DNA of 64,000 nt, taken from positions 1-64,000 of the forward strand of contig NZ_JAAAPM020000022.1 of NCBI RefSeq assembly GCF_009909155.2. Direction: 5' to 3'. This document shows positions 53,231-62,024 of this stretch, piece after piece. The notes under the pieces were generated by a model that searched no databases, was not told the DNA's origin, and saw only the letters and a list, made by a program, of their open reading frames with translations. Source of the DNA: Flavobacterium undicola. Its GTDB lineage: Bacteria > Bacteroidota > Bacteroidia > Flavobacteriales > Flavobacteriaceae. Both the position numbers and the translations under genes were made by a program. Position 1 is the stretch's first letter. Every line of letters begins with the position of its first letter.

Positions 53231-53728
53231 ATGATTACAATGATTGCTGCTGCCGCCCAGAACAAGGCACTAGGAAAAGACAACCAATTGATTTGGCATT
53301 TACCTAACGATTTCAAAAGATTTAAAAGCCTAACTACTGGACATCATATCATCATGGGAAGAAAAACTTTTGAAAGTTTCCCTAAGCCATTACCTAATCG
53401 TACACACATTATAATTACCCGTCAATCTAATTACCAGGCCGAAGGTTGCATTGTGGTAGATAGCATCGAAAAAGCAATTGAAAAATGCCCAAAAGGAGAA
53501 GATTCTTTCATCATTGGCGGAGGTGAGATTTACCAATTAGCGATGCCTTTTTCAGATAAAATTGAACTTACTGTGGTGCATCATAATTTTGAAGCCGATG
53601 CTTTTTTCCCTGAAATAAAACTGGAAGATTGGGAATTAGTCCAAAGCGATTTTCAACCCAAAGACGAGAAACATCTTTATGATTATAGTTATGACACTTA
53701 CATCAGAAAACAAAAAACCACTTCGTAA
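53231..53728 (+). CDS. folA: dihydrofolate reductase
   Basis: A 165-aa enzyme that reduces dihydrofolate to tetrahydrofolate with NADPH. MITMIAAAAQNKALGKDNQL, IWHLPNDFKRFKSLTTGHHI (with the substrate Asp and Trp), MGRKTFESFPKPLPNR (NADPH) and IIGGGEIYQLAMP are the family landmarks. Full length. Co-transcribed with the 2TM gene and close to thyA, whose product it recycles. The terminator overlaps its last codons. Confidence 0.97.
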   Translation: MITMIAAAAQNKALGKDNQLIWHLPNDFKRFKSLTTGHHIIMGRKTFESFPKPLPNRTHIIITRQSNYQAEGCIVVDSIEKAIEKCPKGEDSFIIGGGEIYQLAMPFSDKIELTVVHHNFEADAFFPEIKLEDWELVQSDFQPKDEKHLYDYSYDTYIRKQKTTS

Positions 53729-53747
53729 TGAAGTGGTTTTTTTATTT
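53712..53747. terminator. bidirectional terminator between folA and der
   Basis: AAAAAACCACTTC (53712-53724) pairs with GAAGTGGTTTTTT (53730-53742) over a GTAAT loop, with T's on both strands. It overlaps the folA stop region. Confidence 0.9.
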
Positions 53748-53748
53748 T

Positions 53749-55059
53749 TTATTTTTCTCTAATATAGATATCTATTGGAACACCTGAGAGATCCCAGTTT
53801 TCTCTAATTTTATTCTCAAGGTAACGTTTGTATGGTTCTTTTACATACTGTGGCAAGTTGGCAAAAAACACAAACTGAGGTGTTGGCGATGGCAACTGCA
53901 TACAATATTTAATTTTCACATATTTTCCTTTTGTTGCCGGTGGCGGATAAGCTTCAATTACTTTCAACATATATTCGTTGAATTTTGAAGTAGGAATACG
54001 TTGTTGTCTGTTTTCATACACTTTTACCGTAGCTTCTAGTGCTTTCAACAAACGTTGTTTTGTCAATGCAGAAACGAACAAAATGGGCACATCTGTAAAA
54101 GGCATTAATTCTTGTTTGATTTTTTCTTCGTAATCACGGGTTGACATGGTATCTTTTTCAACCAAATCCCATTTGTTTACTAAAATCACAACTCCTTTGC
54201 GGTTTTTTTCAGCCAACCAAAAAATACTTTGATCTTGCCCTTCAAATCCACGAGTCGCATCAATAACCAGAATACAAATATCAGCATGTTCAATAGCACG
54301 TACCGAACGCATTACCGAATAAAATTCTAAATCTTCCTTTACCTTAGCCTTACGACGAATTCCCGCAGTATCTACCAAGTTAAATTCGAAACCAAAACGG
54401 TCAAATTTAGTATCAATAGCATCACGAGTCGTTCCTGCAATATCAGTAACCATAAAACGGTCTTTACCAATAAGTGCATTAATAAAACTTGATTTTCCAG
54501 CATTAGGACGTCCTACAACTGCAAAACGTGGCAAAACCACTTCTTCCTGAACTGGCTCTGGTTTTTCAGGAAAAGCTTTAATTAAAGCATCTAGCAAATC
54601 TCCTGTTCCACTTCCTGAAATACTGGCAAATGTGTAATATTCACCTAAACCAAGGTTATAAAATTCAATTGCGTCTTTTTCACGCATGGCATTGTCCACC
54701 TTGTTTACAGCTAATAAAACGGGTTTTGTTACCTTACGCAACAATTTAGCCACCGTTTCATCCATTGGCGTAATCCCCTCTTCTACATCAACCACAAAAA
54801 TAATAACATCAGCCTCATCGATAGCAAGTTCCACTTGTTTACGAATTTCACCTTCAAATACGTCATCTGATCCGCGAATATATCCACCGGTATCAATTAC
54901 AGAAAACTCTTTTCCGTTCCACTCGCTTTTTCCGTAGTTTCTATCTCGGGTAACTCCCGAAACCGAATCTACAATAGCTTCTCTTCTTTGTATCAGCCTA
55001 TTAAAAAGGGTTGATTTCCCCACATTAGGTCTTCCTACTATCGCAACAATGTTATTCAT
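53749..55059 (-). CDS. der: ribosome biogenesis GTPase Der
   Basis: A 436-aa tandem GTPase required for 50S ribosome assembly. First G domain: GRPNVGKST (residues 8-16), DTGG and NKVD. Second G domain: GRPNAGKSS (about 183-191), DTAG and NKWD. The C-terminal KH-like domain covers about 350-436. Length and motifs are normal. A promoter element lies at 55177-55184, separated from the start by repeat sequence. Confidence 0.97.
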   Translation of the reverse strand: MNNIVAIVGRPNVGKSTLFNRLIQRREAIVDSVSGVTRDRNYGKSEWNGKEFSVIDTGGYIRGSDDVFEGEIRKQVELAIDEADVIIFVVDVEEGITPMDETVAKLLRKVTKPVLLAVNKVDNAMREKDAIEFYNLGLGEYYTFASISGSGTGDLLDALIKAFPEKPEPVQEEVVLPRFAVVGRPNAGKSSFINALIGKDRFMVTDIAGTTRDAIDTKFDRFGFEFNLVDTAGIRRKAKVKEDLEFYSVMRSVRAIEHADICILVIDATRGFEGQDQSIFWLAEKNRKGVVILVNKWDLVEKDTMSTRDYEEKIKQELMPFTDVPILFVSALTKQRLLKALEATVKVYENRQQRIPTSKFNEYMLKVIEAYPPPATKGKYVKIKYCMQLPSPTPQFVFFANLPQYVKEPYKRYLENKIRENWDLSGVPIDIYIREK

Positions 55060-55075
55060 TTTTTTTTAATTTTAG

Positions 55076-55097
55076 ACCTGTCTGCCGACAGGCAGGT
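55076..55097. repeat. ACCTGTCTGCCGACAGGCAGGT palindromic repeat in the der leader
   Basis: A 22-bp imperfect palindrome with two mismatched positions, GC-rich in an AT-rich leader, starting ACCTGTCTGCC. I recall near-identical ACCTGCCTGCCGGCAGG-type words repeated widely in Bacteroidota genomes. It lies in the 5' untranslated region of der, 16 bp before the start codon, where a hairpin could affect translation. Confidence 0.6.
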
Positions 55098-55176
55098 TTT
55101 AGATTTCAAATTTTAGATTCTAGTTTCCTAAAACCGAATCACTTGTTATCCAAAATACAGTATTTTTAATTTTTTG

Positions 55177-55184
55177 CAAAGGTA
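55177..55184 (-). promoter_or_regulatory. der promoter -7 element
   Basis: TACCTTTG on the minus strand matches TAnnTTTG, about 118 bp before the der start. The leader contains the palindromic repeat. Confidence 0.55.
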
Positions 55185-55264
55185 CACTTTTAGTTTGCAG
55201 TATGCAGCATTAAGTATTCAGTAATTAAAACGACTCAAACTGATCACTAAAAACTGAACACTGC

Positions 55265-56146
55265 TTACTGGTTATACCCAAAACGCTTCAACATATTCGC
55301 GTTGCTTCTCCAATTTTTATTCACTTTCACAACTAATTCGATGTGAATTTGTTTTCCAAAGAATTTTTCTAAATCGGCACGAGCCTCAGTACCTACTTTT
55401 TTCAGCGCCGCTCCTTTGTGACCAATGATAATTCCTTTTTGTGTATCTCTTTCGACCATAATAATCGAACGAATACGGATAATATTTTCATCTTCAAAAA
55501 ACTCTTCTGTAACAATTTCAACCGCATACGGAATCTCTTTGCTATAATTCAACAAGATTTTCTCACGAATGGTTTCGTTTACAAAAAAACGTTCCGGTTT
55601 GTCTGTTAATTGATCTTTTGGATAATATGCAGGTGATTCTGGTAACAATGAAATAATTCTTTGGAAAACTTCTGGAACGTTAAAATTCTGCAAAGCCGAA
55701 ATTGGAAAAATTTCTGCATTCGGAACTTTCTCAGCCCAAAAAGCCACTTGTGCTTCTAATTGCTCCTGATTTGAATTGTCAATTTTGTTCAACAACAACA
55801 AAACTGGAATTTTAGAATGGATAATTTTATTAAAAAAAGCTTCGTCTTTTAGTTCTTGTTCTCCAATTTCAACCATATAAACCAAGATATCAGCATCTTC
55901 AAAAGCCGATTTCACAAAGTTCATCATCGACTCCTGCATTTCATAAGCCGGTTTGATGATTCCTGGAGTATCCGATAAAATCAATTGAAAATCTTCGCCA
56001 TTTACGATTCCAAGAATACGGTGACGTGTTGTTTGTGCTTTTGACGTAATGATTGATAATCTTTCGCCAACGAAAGCGTTCATCAATGTTGATTTCCCAA
56101 CGTTTGGATTTCCAATGATATTTACAAAACCTGCTTTATGTGTCAT
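55265..56146 (-). CDS. era: GTPase Era
   Basis: About 293 aa from ATG 56146 (MTHKAGFVNIIG); an ATG at 56167 adds seven residues without support. [16 protein letters not shown] and NKID are the G motifs, with TTRHR as switch I. The C-terminal KH domain (about 200-290), including IIGHKGAALKKVGTEARADL, binds the 3' end of 16S rRNA. It acts in 30S maturation. A promoter and a terminator-like hairpin lie in its 5' region. Confidence 0.97.
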   Translation of the reverse strand: MTHKAGFVNIIGNPNVGKSTLMNAFVGERLSIITSKAQTTRHRILGIVNGEDFQLILSDTPGIIKPAYEMQESMMNFVKSAFEDADILVYMVEIGEQELKDEAFFNKIIHSKIPVLLLLNKIDNSNQEQLEAQVAFWAEKVPNAEIFPISALQNFNVPEVFQRIISLLPESPAYYPKDQLTDKPERFFVNETIREKILLNYSKEIPYAVEIVTEEFFEDENIIRIRSIIMVERDTQKGIIIGHKGAALKKVGTEARADLEKFFGKQIHIELVVKVNKNWRSNANMLKRFGYNQ

Positions 56147-56223
56147 AATGTGTGTAATTTGAATCAAGTGAAGTGTCGATTTTTTACTAGATGATTTGAA
56201 TTCATTTTAATTTTCGAATCCAT

Positions 56224-56288
56224 AAAAAAACCTCAATACGGTACTGAGGTCAACTCCTTTATTTCTTGATGTTTCGGGCACAAAGGTA
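56224..56288 (-). promoter_or_regulatory. era promoter followed by a terminator-like leader hairpin
   Basis: TACCTTTG (56288-56281, minus strand) matches the -7 consensus. About 25 nt into the transcript, CCTCAGTACCGTATTGAGG (56249-56231) folds into a hairpin followed by seven T's, all before the era start at 56146. It looks like a Rho-independent terminator placed inside the leader, so it may attenuate era or end a roughly 50-nt small RNA. Confidence 0.5.
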
Positions 56289-56380
56289 CGATGGAATCCA
56301 ATACCTTCCATAAGAATTACTGACTTTTTTACAACAGCCGAAAACCTATAAACTGACTCAGAGGTTTTTACACCTAAAAA

Positions 56381-56410
56381 AAGGACAGGTTTTTGAAAAC
56401 CTGTCCTTTA
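56381..56410. terminator. terminator of the OmpA-family gene
   Basis: AAAGGACAGGTTTT (56381-56394) and AAAACCTGTCCTTT (56397-56410) form a 14-bp perfect stem with a 2-nt apex; on the minus strand it is followed by TTTTAGG. Confidence 0.88.
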
Positions 56411-56444
56411 ACAATTATAACAACCCTGAAAAAATCCTTATTTA

Positions 56445-58472
56445 CTATTTTTGAAAAACGTCAATGATCACAGTACGGTTGTAAGAACGTTCCTCTGGAA
56501 ATTTGTTATTAAATGGAGAGCGGCTTGATTCCTCACCGTAACCAGTTACTTCAAATTTAACATCATTTCTATTTGATGCTGTCAAAGCCTCTTCAATAAT
56601 AGTTTTCACTTCAGTTGCACGTGCTTGAGACAATTTTAAATTGTATTCATCATTTCCAATAACATCAGCATGACCGTGGATGATAACAGTTCCATTCATT
56701 GGAATTTTAGGCACTACAACATCTGTTAGATATTTTCTATAAATAGTAATTGCTTTTGATTCATTGAATTCAAAAATAATACTATATCTAACTCCATTTT
56801 CTATTGTAGTTGGTGCCCAACGTGCAATATGTACCGAAGTTTCTTTAGTAACAGACTTACCGCTTTTAGTTTGTCCTGTCATGATTATTTTATAATCTCC
56901 TTCGGTTTTATCACCCAAAATAGATTTACGGGACAAGCTCACACTTTCTTGTGTGTAAGGACCAAAAGATTGTACTTTTCCACTTTCATCCGTAGTTTGT
57001 ATAGACCATACAGAGAAAGCTTCGTTAGCTCCTTTTACATCAAAAACTACATCACTTTCGATTGGTGCTTCTAGCAAAGGCGCAACATCTGATGATTTAG
57101 CATCAGGCCCGCTTTGAAATTCTACCAATAATACTGGAGAACTACTTTCGATTGAAACCCTTCTATCGCCTTCGCGAAGTAAATCTAATTCCAATGTACC
57201 TCTTGGTTGCAATGAAGGAATATTTGGTTTCAACTGCCCTTTGGTACTAATTCTTGAAGCATTAATTCCAAATGTATTTACCAAATAGAATTTTACTGAT
57301 TCCGCCATTTCCTTGCCTTCTTTCGCACCTTGTTCTGACGATCCAACCAACGTAATTGTTGTTGATGGATTTTTTATCATACGGTCTCCCAAAATATTGA
57401 TGACATTGTAATACACATTCATTTGTCGTTCAGAACGACCTGATTGGTTTACCGGTGTTACCATTTCCAGTTGATCTTCTCTAAAGTCTTTTACTTCCTC
57501 TTTTTTAAGCAGTTTGTAACGACTTGGTATTTCAGATGAACCAGCATTAAAGAACACATAATTACGTAGTGGAAAAACTTCTCTAACACGACGTTGAGTA
57601 GCAACATTAGCAGGCGCATTAACAGAAAACTGAACTTCCGGGTCTGCCATTACCGTTGTTTTTTCCTCCGGTACTGGGACTGGGATTAGACGTCCTTGAC
57701 CAAATTTAAGTGCTACACCGGCTCTTATGGTTGTGATGTTCAATGTTTCTATAGAACGCGGTTTCTGTCCAAAGTATGGATGAAAAGAAGCAAAAGGAGA
57801 AAGCACGAATTGTGTTTTGCTGTTTTGTGATGAAAGCGGAATATCATACCCCAATCCGATTTGCATCGAAATGATTGTTTTTTTGACATCGCTTAAATCG
57901 CCTTTCACTTCAGGAGTTGCCTCCTGATTAGGATAAGCAGGATTGATACCAAGTTGGTAATTGAATGATTTATCCAAATTGAAAGCAAAACGAGGCCCTC
58001 CAAATAAATAGAAATTAGATTTAAAAGGAGCAAAACGCAAACTTGGTTCTACTGTAATATAACTAATATTCGTTTTCAAATCGGCAGGACAGTCACAAGG
58101 AGTTACCACTTGGTCAAACTTGGCTTTACGATTGTCGTATCCGGCTTGCAACATAAACCCCAATCTAGTATCAGGACGGTGATATTCCAAAAGAGGTGCC
58201 ACAAACAATCCTACACCTTTACCATCATGAAAAGTAGCCGGAGGTGTAAAATCGGAATTCAATTTATAAGTAGAACCTTCATAGAAATTAAAATTGGCAC
58301 CCGCTGCCACACCAAACCACCAAGTGGTTTTTGTGTATTGTAATTCCTGTGCTTGTACTGGCGCTTGGATACTGAACCAAACCAAAGCAACTATCAAAAT
58401 GCTTTTAAGTGTCAGTTTATTTGGGGGCAATGTACTATACAATCCCTCTTTAAAATTAGCTTTTGCTTTCAT
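56445..58472 (-). CDS. OmpA-family outer-membrane protein with N-terminal beta-barrel
   Basis: A 675-aa protein. A signal peptide (about residues 24-42, ending APVQAQ) precedes an outer-membrane beta-barrel of about 230 residues (WWFGVAAGANFNFYEG). A long periplasmic middle carries beta-rich and OmpA-like stretches (PSTTITLVGSSEQGAKEGKE). The C-terminal OmpA domain, with GTVIIHGHADVIGNDEYNLK (about residues 601-620) and LSQARATEVKTIIEEAL, binds peptidoglycan. It ties the outer membrane to the cell wall. Larger than E. coli OmpA because of the middle region; otherwise typical for the phylum. Confidence 0.9.
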   Translation of the reverse strand: MKAKANFKEGLYSTLPPNKLTLKSILIVALVWFSIQAPVQAQELQYTKTTWWFGVAAGANFNFYEGSTYKLNSDFTPPATFHDGKGVGLFVAPLLEYHRPDTRLGFMLQAGYDNRKAKFDQVVTPCDCPADLKTNISYITVEPSLRFAPFKSNFYLFGGPRFAFNLDKSFNYQLGINPAYPNQEATPEVKGDLSDVKKTIISMQIGLGYDIPLSSQNSKTQFVLSPFASFHPYFGQKPRSIETLNITTIRAGVALKFGQGRLIPVPVPEEKTTVMADPEVQFSVNAPANVATQRRVREVFPLRNYVFFNAGSSEIPSRYKLLKKEEVKDFREDQLEMVTPVNQSGRSERQMNVYYNVINILGDRMIKNPSTTITLVGSSEQGAKEGKEMAESVKFYLVNTFGINASRISTKGQLKPNIPSLQPRGTLELDLLREGDRRVSIESSSPVLLVEFQSGPDAKSSDVAPLLEAPIESDVVFDVKGANEAFSVWSIQTTDESGKVQSFGPYTQESVSLSRKSILGDKTEGDYKIIMTGQTKSGKSVTKETSVHIARWAPTTIENGVRYSIIFEFNESKAITIYRKYLTDVVVPKIPMNGTVIIHGHADVIGNDEYNLKLSQARATEVKTIIEEALTASNRNDVKFEVTGYGEESSRSPFNNKFPEERSYNRTVIIDVFQK

Positions 58473-58500
58473 TTTTTATTTTTTTATTTTGTTAAAATAA

Positions 58501-58526
58501 ATCCCGCCCTAAGACGGGATGTGTTT
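58501..58526 (-). terminator. terminator of the ice-binding-like gene
   Basis: ATCCCG (58501-58506) and CGGGAT (58515-58520) form a short stem with an 8-nt loop; the minus strand continues into TTATTTT. Shorter than the other terminators here. Confidence 0.6.
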
Positions 58527-58548
58527 TTTTATGTTTTAAATCAGGTTC

Positions 58549-60009
58549 TTAGTTAGGAACATTAATTACGGTATTGACCATGGTAACTGAAGATACCAGC
58601 GAAATCGCTCTACCGTTTAATGTAGTCACACTGGCATTTGTACTGTTGGCAGGAGAAGACAAAGTCACTCCAGAATTAGCGATAATATTTCCGGTCATCA
58701 CTCCACCTCCGGCGTAGTTAATAACTGCTGAACTACCCACATACCAGTAAACATTTTTAGCCAAGGCGCCACCAATCAATTTAACACTGCTTGGAGCTGA
58801 ATCACCTACAGTTAAAGCAGAAGCCGTTTGGAAAACGAATACGGCATTGGGATCTCCTTTGGCATCCAATGTAAGGTCACCGTTAGTGATATCAAAAGTT
58901 CCACTGTTCGATTTGTAAACACCCGGAGGCAAAGTTAATCCTCCAAGTTCTCCTGCTCCTGGATCAATACCACCCGGCATCGACGCTGGAGAAATACTTA
59001 AATAAGCAGCTCTGGCAGCATTTAATCCTGCTAAAGCAGTTGCTGCTTTGGTAGCATTTCCTGGTGCTGGTGCAGCTGCGAATATTTCACCCGTAACAAG
59101 TCCTTTATTAAGAGGTGTTATAGTATATACATCACCTGTCAACACTTCTTGGAAACCTGTCATCAAAGTTGAAGCAGCAGTTGTTCCTATATTTCCATTG
59201 ACCACGGTAAATAATCCTTGATTGGTTATTCCGGCATTTCCTCCGAAAACACCAAAGAACAAACCGCTTGTACTTATAGGAGGAGGCGTAACAATTACAG
59301 GAATTACCGTTGTAAAACTCCAAACATAATTACTTGCCATCGCAGTACCGGCAACATTTTTAGCACCATTAGTAATAGTAACCGTATATACTTTGTTTGC
59401 TAATAATGGCAAAGAAGGCGCAAAAGAAACCGTTGATCCGGAATAGGTAATAGCACCTAAAACCGCATTTGCACCTTCTTTAACGGTAAATGTTGTACCG
59501 TCTAATGTCAATGGATTCATTGGCATATTAAAGGTCGCCGAAATAATTTTATTTAGCGCAACTCCAGTAGCATTGTTCGCAGGATCAGTAGAAACTACAA
59601 AAGGGACAATACCTGTAGTAAATGTCCAAACGTAATCAGCCTGCAATGCATTACCAGCTAAATCCTTGGCAGATGTTTTAATTCTAGCTACATAAACTGT
59701 GCTTGGGGCAAGAAGACTGTTTGGGGTAAATGTCGCAATTGCACCAGAAAGTGTAACTACTCCAGAAACCGGCACTCCTGCAACTGTCAAAGTAAATGAG
59801 GATTGGTCAATAGTTGCTGGATTCATCGCTTCGTTGAAGGTCGCTGTGATTATTTGGCTCAAAGGTATGCCAGTAGCGGCGTTGAGCGGGTTCGTTGTTG
59901 ATACAACTGGACATACACCAACGACTTCTTCGAAATCATCATTTGCACAGCCTGAAATTAAAGCAATAAATAGTATTGCGATAGTCAATAGTAATTTTTT
60001 AGTTTTCAT
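58549..60009 (-). CDS. ice-binding-like (DUF3494) lipoprotein with two Big_5 Ig-like domains
   Basis: About 486 aa from ATG 60009. A lipoprotein signal (LLLTIAILFIALISGCANDD, Cys about residue 21) is followed by two SbsA/Big_5 Ig-like domains (about 35-140 and 140-245), each opening with a TDP/TNP-type NATG phrase and ending VWTFTT or VWSFTT. The C-terminal DUF3494 domain (about 255-486) shows GNIGTTAAS, LTLPPGVYKSNSG and NVYWYVGSSA, the beta-helix of microbial ice-binding proteins. It is probably exposed on the cell surface, where it may bind ice or another crystalline or polymeric surface. Ice binding is a family property, not shown. Confidence 0.88.
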   Translation of the reverse strand: MKTKKLLLTIAILFIALISGCANDDFEEVVGVCPVVSTTNPLNAATGIPLSQIITATFNEAMNPATIDQSSFTLTVAGVPVSGVVTLSGAIATFTPNSLLAPSTVYVARIKTSAKDLAGNALQADYVWTFTTGIVPFVVSTDPANNATGVALNKIISATFNMPMNPLTLDGTTFTVKEGANAVLGAITYSGSTVSFAPSLPLLANKVYTVTITNGAKNVAGTAMASNYVWSFTTVIPVIVTPPPISTSGLFFGVFGGNAGITNQGLFTVVNGNIGTTAASTLMTGFQEVLTGDVYTITPLNKGLVTGEIFAAAPAPGNATKAATALAGLNAARAAYLSISPASMPGGIDPGAGELGGLTLPPGVYKSNSGTFDITNGDLTLDAKGDPNAVFVFQTASALTVGDSAPSSVKLIGGALAKNVYWYVGSSAVINYAGGGVMTGNIIANSGVTLSSPANSTNASVTTLNGRAISLVSSVTMVNTVINVPN

Positions 60010-60222
60010 TTTCTGGGGGTTTATTAATTTTAAAATGTTAAACATTTCACAATACAAAGATTAGTCTGTTATGACTGGAAAGTATTATACTATTAAACCT
60101 AAGACTTGTATTATTCACGCATTTTTAAATAATACAAATCCATAAACACCGCTATACCAGTGACTTATTACAACATTAGAGATAATTTTGAAGAATAAGA
60201 GACTTTAAAAAACAGCAAAAAA

Positions 60223-60252
60223 AAAAATCGAGATGAAAATCTCGATTTTTAA
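60223..60252. terminator. terminator after the small stress-protein genes
   Basis: AAAAATCGAGAT (60223-60234) and ATCTCGATTTTT (60239-60250) form a 12-bp stem with a GAAA tetraloop. It lies beyond the YtxH stop on the minus strand. Confidence 0.88.
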
Positions 60253-60315
60253 AAGTTATCCTTTTTATGACAATGCCATATAAACATAAAAAACAGTTTA
60301 GCCTTCTACGTTTTT

Positions 60316-60576
60316 TCATTCTTTTTTCATGGAATTAGACTTTGCTTCTCCTACTGTAATTAATTCTTCTTTTGCCTGCCAGATGTTATCATATTTTTGA
60401 CTCACCGATTCTAACAACGAATCAAATTTATCTTTCAAAGCATCTTTGCTATCATTAGCTTTGTCCATAATTTTTTTTCTTGTTTTTATTCCTTTATCAG
60501 GAGCAAACAAGACTCCAACTAATGCACCAGCGGCAATACCACCCAAAACTCCTAATAATACTTTACTTGAATTCAT
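60316..60576 (-). CDS. YtxH-domain protein
   Basis: An 86-aa protein. VLLGVLGGIAAGALVGVLFA (about residues 6-25) is the Gly/Ala-rich membrane helix of YtxH proteins, followed by PDKGIKTRKKIMDKAND and an amphipathic helical tail. The family is linked to general stress responses in other bacteria. It ends a run of small stress-type genes on the minus strand. Likely membrane-associated. Confidence 0.88.
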   Translation of the reverse strand: MNSSKVLLGVLGGIAAGALVGVLFAPDKGIKTRKKIMDKANDSKDALKDKFDSLLESVSQKYDNIWQAKEELITVGEAKSNSMKKE

Positions 60577-60595
60577 AATATATTTTTTTAATTAT

Positions 60596-60748
60596 TTATA
60601 ATTTTCTTCCTTGAATAATTCGAAACAAAACAGCCACAATTGCTATAACAAGAAGGATGTGAATGATTGATCCTGCGCTATAGGCAAAAAATCCGATAGC
60701 CCAAAAAAGGACTAAAATAACAGCAATGGTATAAAGTAGATTACTCAT
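60596..60748 (-). CDS. lmo0937-family small membrane protein
   Basis: A 50-aa ORF reading MSNLLYTIAVILVLFWAIGF at its start and IAIVAVLFRIIQGRKL at its end: two hydrophobic helices with a short loop. This is the lmo0937-type family (DUF5670), found with CsbD and YtxH genes. It lies 19 bp before the YtxH start. Function unknown. Confidence 0.85.
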   Translation of the reverse strand: MSNLLYTIAVILVLFWAIGFFAYSAGSIIHILLVIAIVAVLFRIIQGRKL

Positions 60749-60765
60749 GATTTCTATTTTTTTAA

Positions 60766-60930
60766 TTATTGTTTATTATCAACTCTTAGATCTTTCAATG
60801 CCTGCCCTACTTCATCTGTATCATGATTAAATTCACGTTTAAACGATTGACAGTCAGCGTTTGCATCGTTTTTATATGTTTCCATTTTGACTTTAAGATC
60901 TTTGTTTTTTTGTTCTAAAGCATCAATGTT
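60766..60930 (-). pseudogene. 5'-truncated small helical stress-type protein, fused in frame behind CsbD
   Basis: The frame after the CsbD stop codon (60936-60934) continues without interruption as KNIDALEQKNKDLKVK and then METYKNDANADCQSFKREFN, ending DLRVDNKQ at 60766. The C-terminal part looks like the SFKxEFNxDxDELGxALKDL family that accompanies CsbD in flavobacteria, as far as I recall; the N-terminal start is missing. The first ATG (60885) could still give 39 aa. A deletion that joined it to CsbD is the simplest reading. Confidence 0.6.
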
Positions 60931-60933
60931 TTT

Positions 60934-61119
60934 TTATAATGCTTGGATAATTTTATATACTTCTTCTTTTGTTTTTCCCAGTTTAACTTGGAGTCTTGCT
61001 ATCATTTCCTCTTTTTTGCCTTCTAGAAATAACAAATCATTATCCGTTAAAGCAGCAAATTTTTGTTTTAGCTTCTCTTTTTGTTCATCCCAGTTTCCTT
61101 TTATTTCTATGATGTTCAT
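60934..61119 (-). CDS. CsbD-family stress protein
   Basis: A 61-aa protein. IKGNWDEQKEKLKQKFAALT and DNDLLFLEGKKEEMIARLQV (about residues 6-45) are the CsbD signature: a small, highly charged helical protein induced by general stress in many bacteria. It opens a run with the truncated gene, the lmo0937-type gene and YtxH. Cytoplasmic. Confidence 0.92.
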   Translation of the reverse strand: MNIIEIKGNWDEQKEKLKQKFAALTDNDLLFLEGKKEEMIARLQVKLGKTKEEVYKIIQAL

Positions 61120-61275
61120 CTCTTTTTAGTTTAATCGCAAAATGGTTTCACGACATTACAAAGTTGGGGTCATTCCTTCGAAAAAGTGTTATATAACTTT
61201 AGAAAGAACTTACATATTTCACTGATTTTAGAAAATTTTAATCTTAATATTAGTATAAGCAAATGAAATAAAAGG

Positions 61276-61755
61276 TTAGTTTGTATAAGTTGTCTTATTT
61301 TTATCATCCTCTTCTCCCTCCTCTTTAACTTGCTCCGCCAGTTCTGAATATTCTTTAGAAAGTTCCGTTATTTCCCGTTCTGTCTTTCCTTCGGCATTAA
61401 TTACCGAATTATTTGCAGGTTCATGTGATGAAACGAGTTCGTTTACTTTCAAATGCAGGGAACCCGAGAACTTGTTGAATGATTTTTGAATAATAAACAA
61501 ACTCAAAAAAGTAAGTCCCAATATAATATCTCCAATAATTTGATGCACATCCCGGCTAGTAAACAAAAGGTTTATCCACCAAAATAGCACCAGACAAAAA
61601 GCCAAAATAAAGGTGATAGAATCCCCAAGAATGGAAGTTGCTAAAGAAACCAGTCTTTCAAAAATTTTTTCGGTGAAACTGTATATGTTTTTTATTTTTT
61701 TCAATTTTATTTTGTTTTTATGTGATGATTTTTTAATAGTCCTCTCATATAACAT
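61276..61755 (-). CDS. low-affinity iron permease-like membrane protein
   Basis: About 159 aa from ATG 61755; an ATG at 61788 would add eleven residues. TEKIFERLVSLATSILGDSI opens a domain with two or three transmembrane helices (LAFCLVLFWWINLLF, IILGLTFLSLFIIQKSFNKF), then LHLKVNELVSSHEPA, as in the low-affinity iron permease family (PF04120). The C-terminus is acidic (EEGEEDDKNK). Transport by the bacterial members has not been established. The upstream ACAAAGGTG is close to a -7 element. Confidence 0.8.
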   Translation of the reverse strand: MLYERTIKKSSHKNKIKLKKIKNIYSFTEKIFERLVSLATSILGDSITFILAFCLVLFWWINLLFTSRDVHQIIGDIILGLTFLSLFIIQKSFNKFSGSLHLKVNELVSSHEPANNSVINAEGKTEREITELSKEYSELAEQVKEEGEEDDKNKTTYTN

Positions 61756-62024
61756 CCCATGAATAACAATAATCTTATACTGATTCACAGTTGATTTTTC
61801 GATTTTCTATATCCGAAATTGTAACTGAGATTTCTAGAATGTGTTTTTCTTAACCTTACAAAGGTGAACAGTTATAAAAGAGAAAGTACTATATAACTTT
61901 CGGATTAAGTTACAGTATTCACACATTAAGCACTATTCTTTTTTACTTATAACAATAGCTCCAATAATTAGTATTTCTACTACACCAACTACTATCCTAG
62001 TTTCTTTTTTGCATTCATGTTAGC

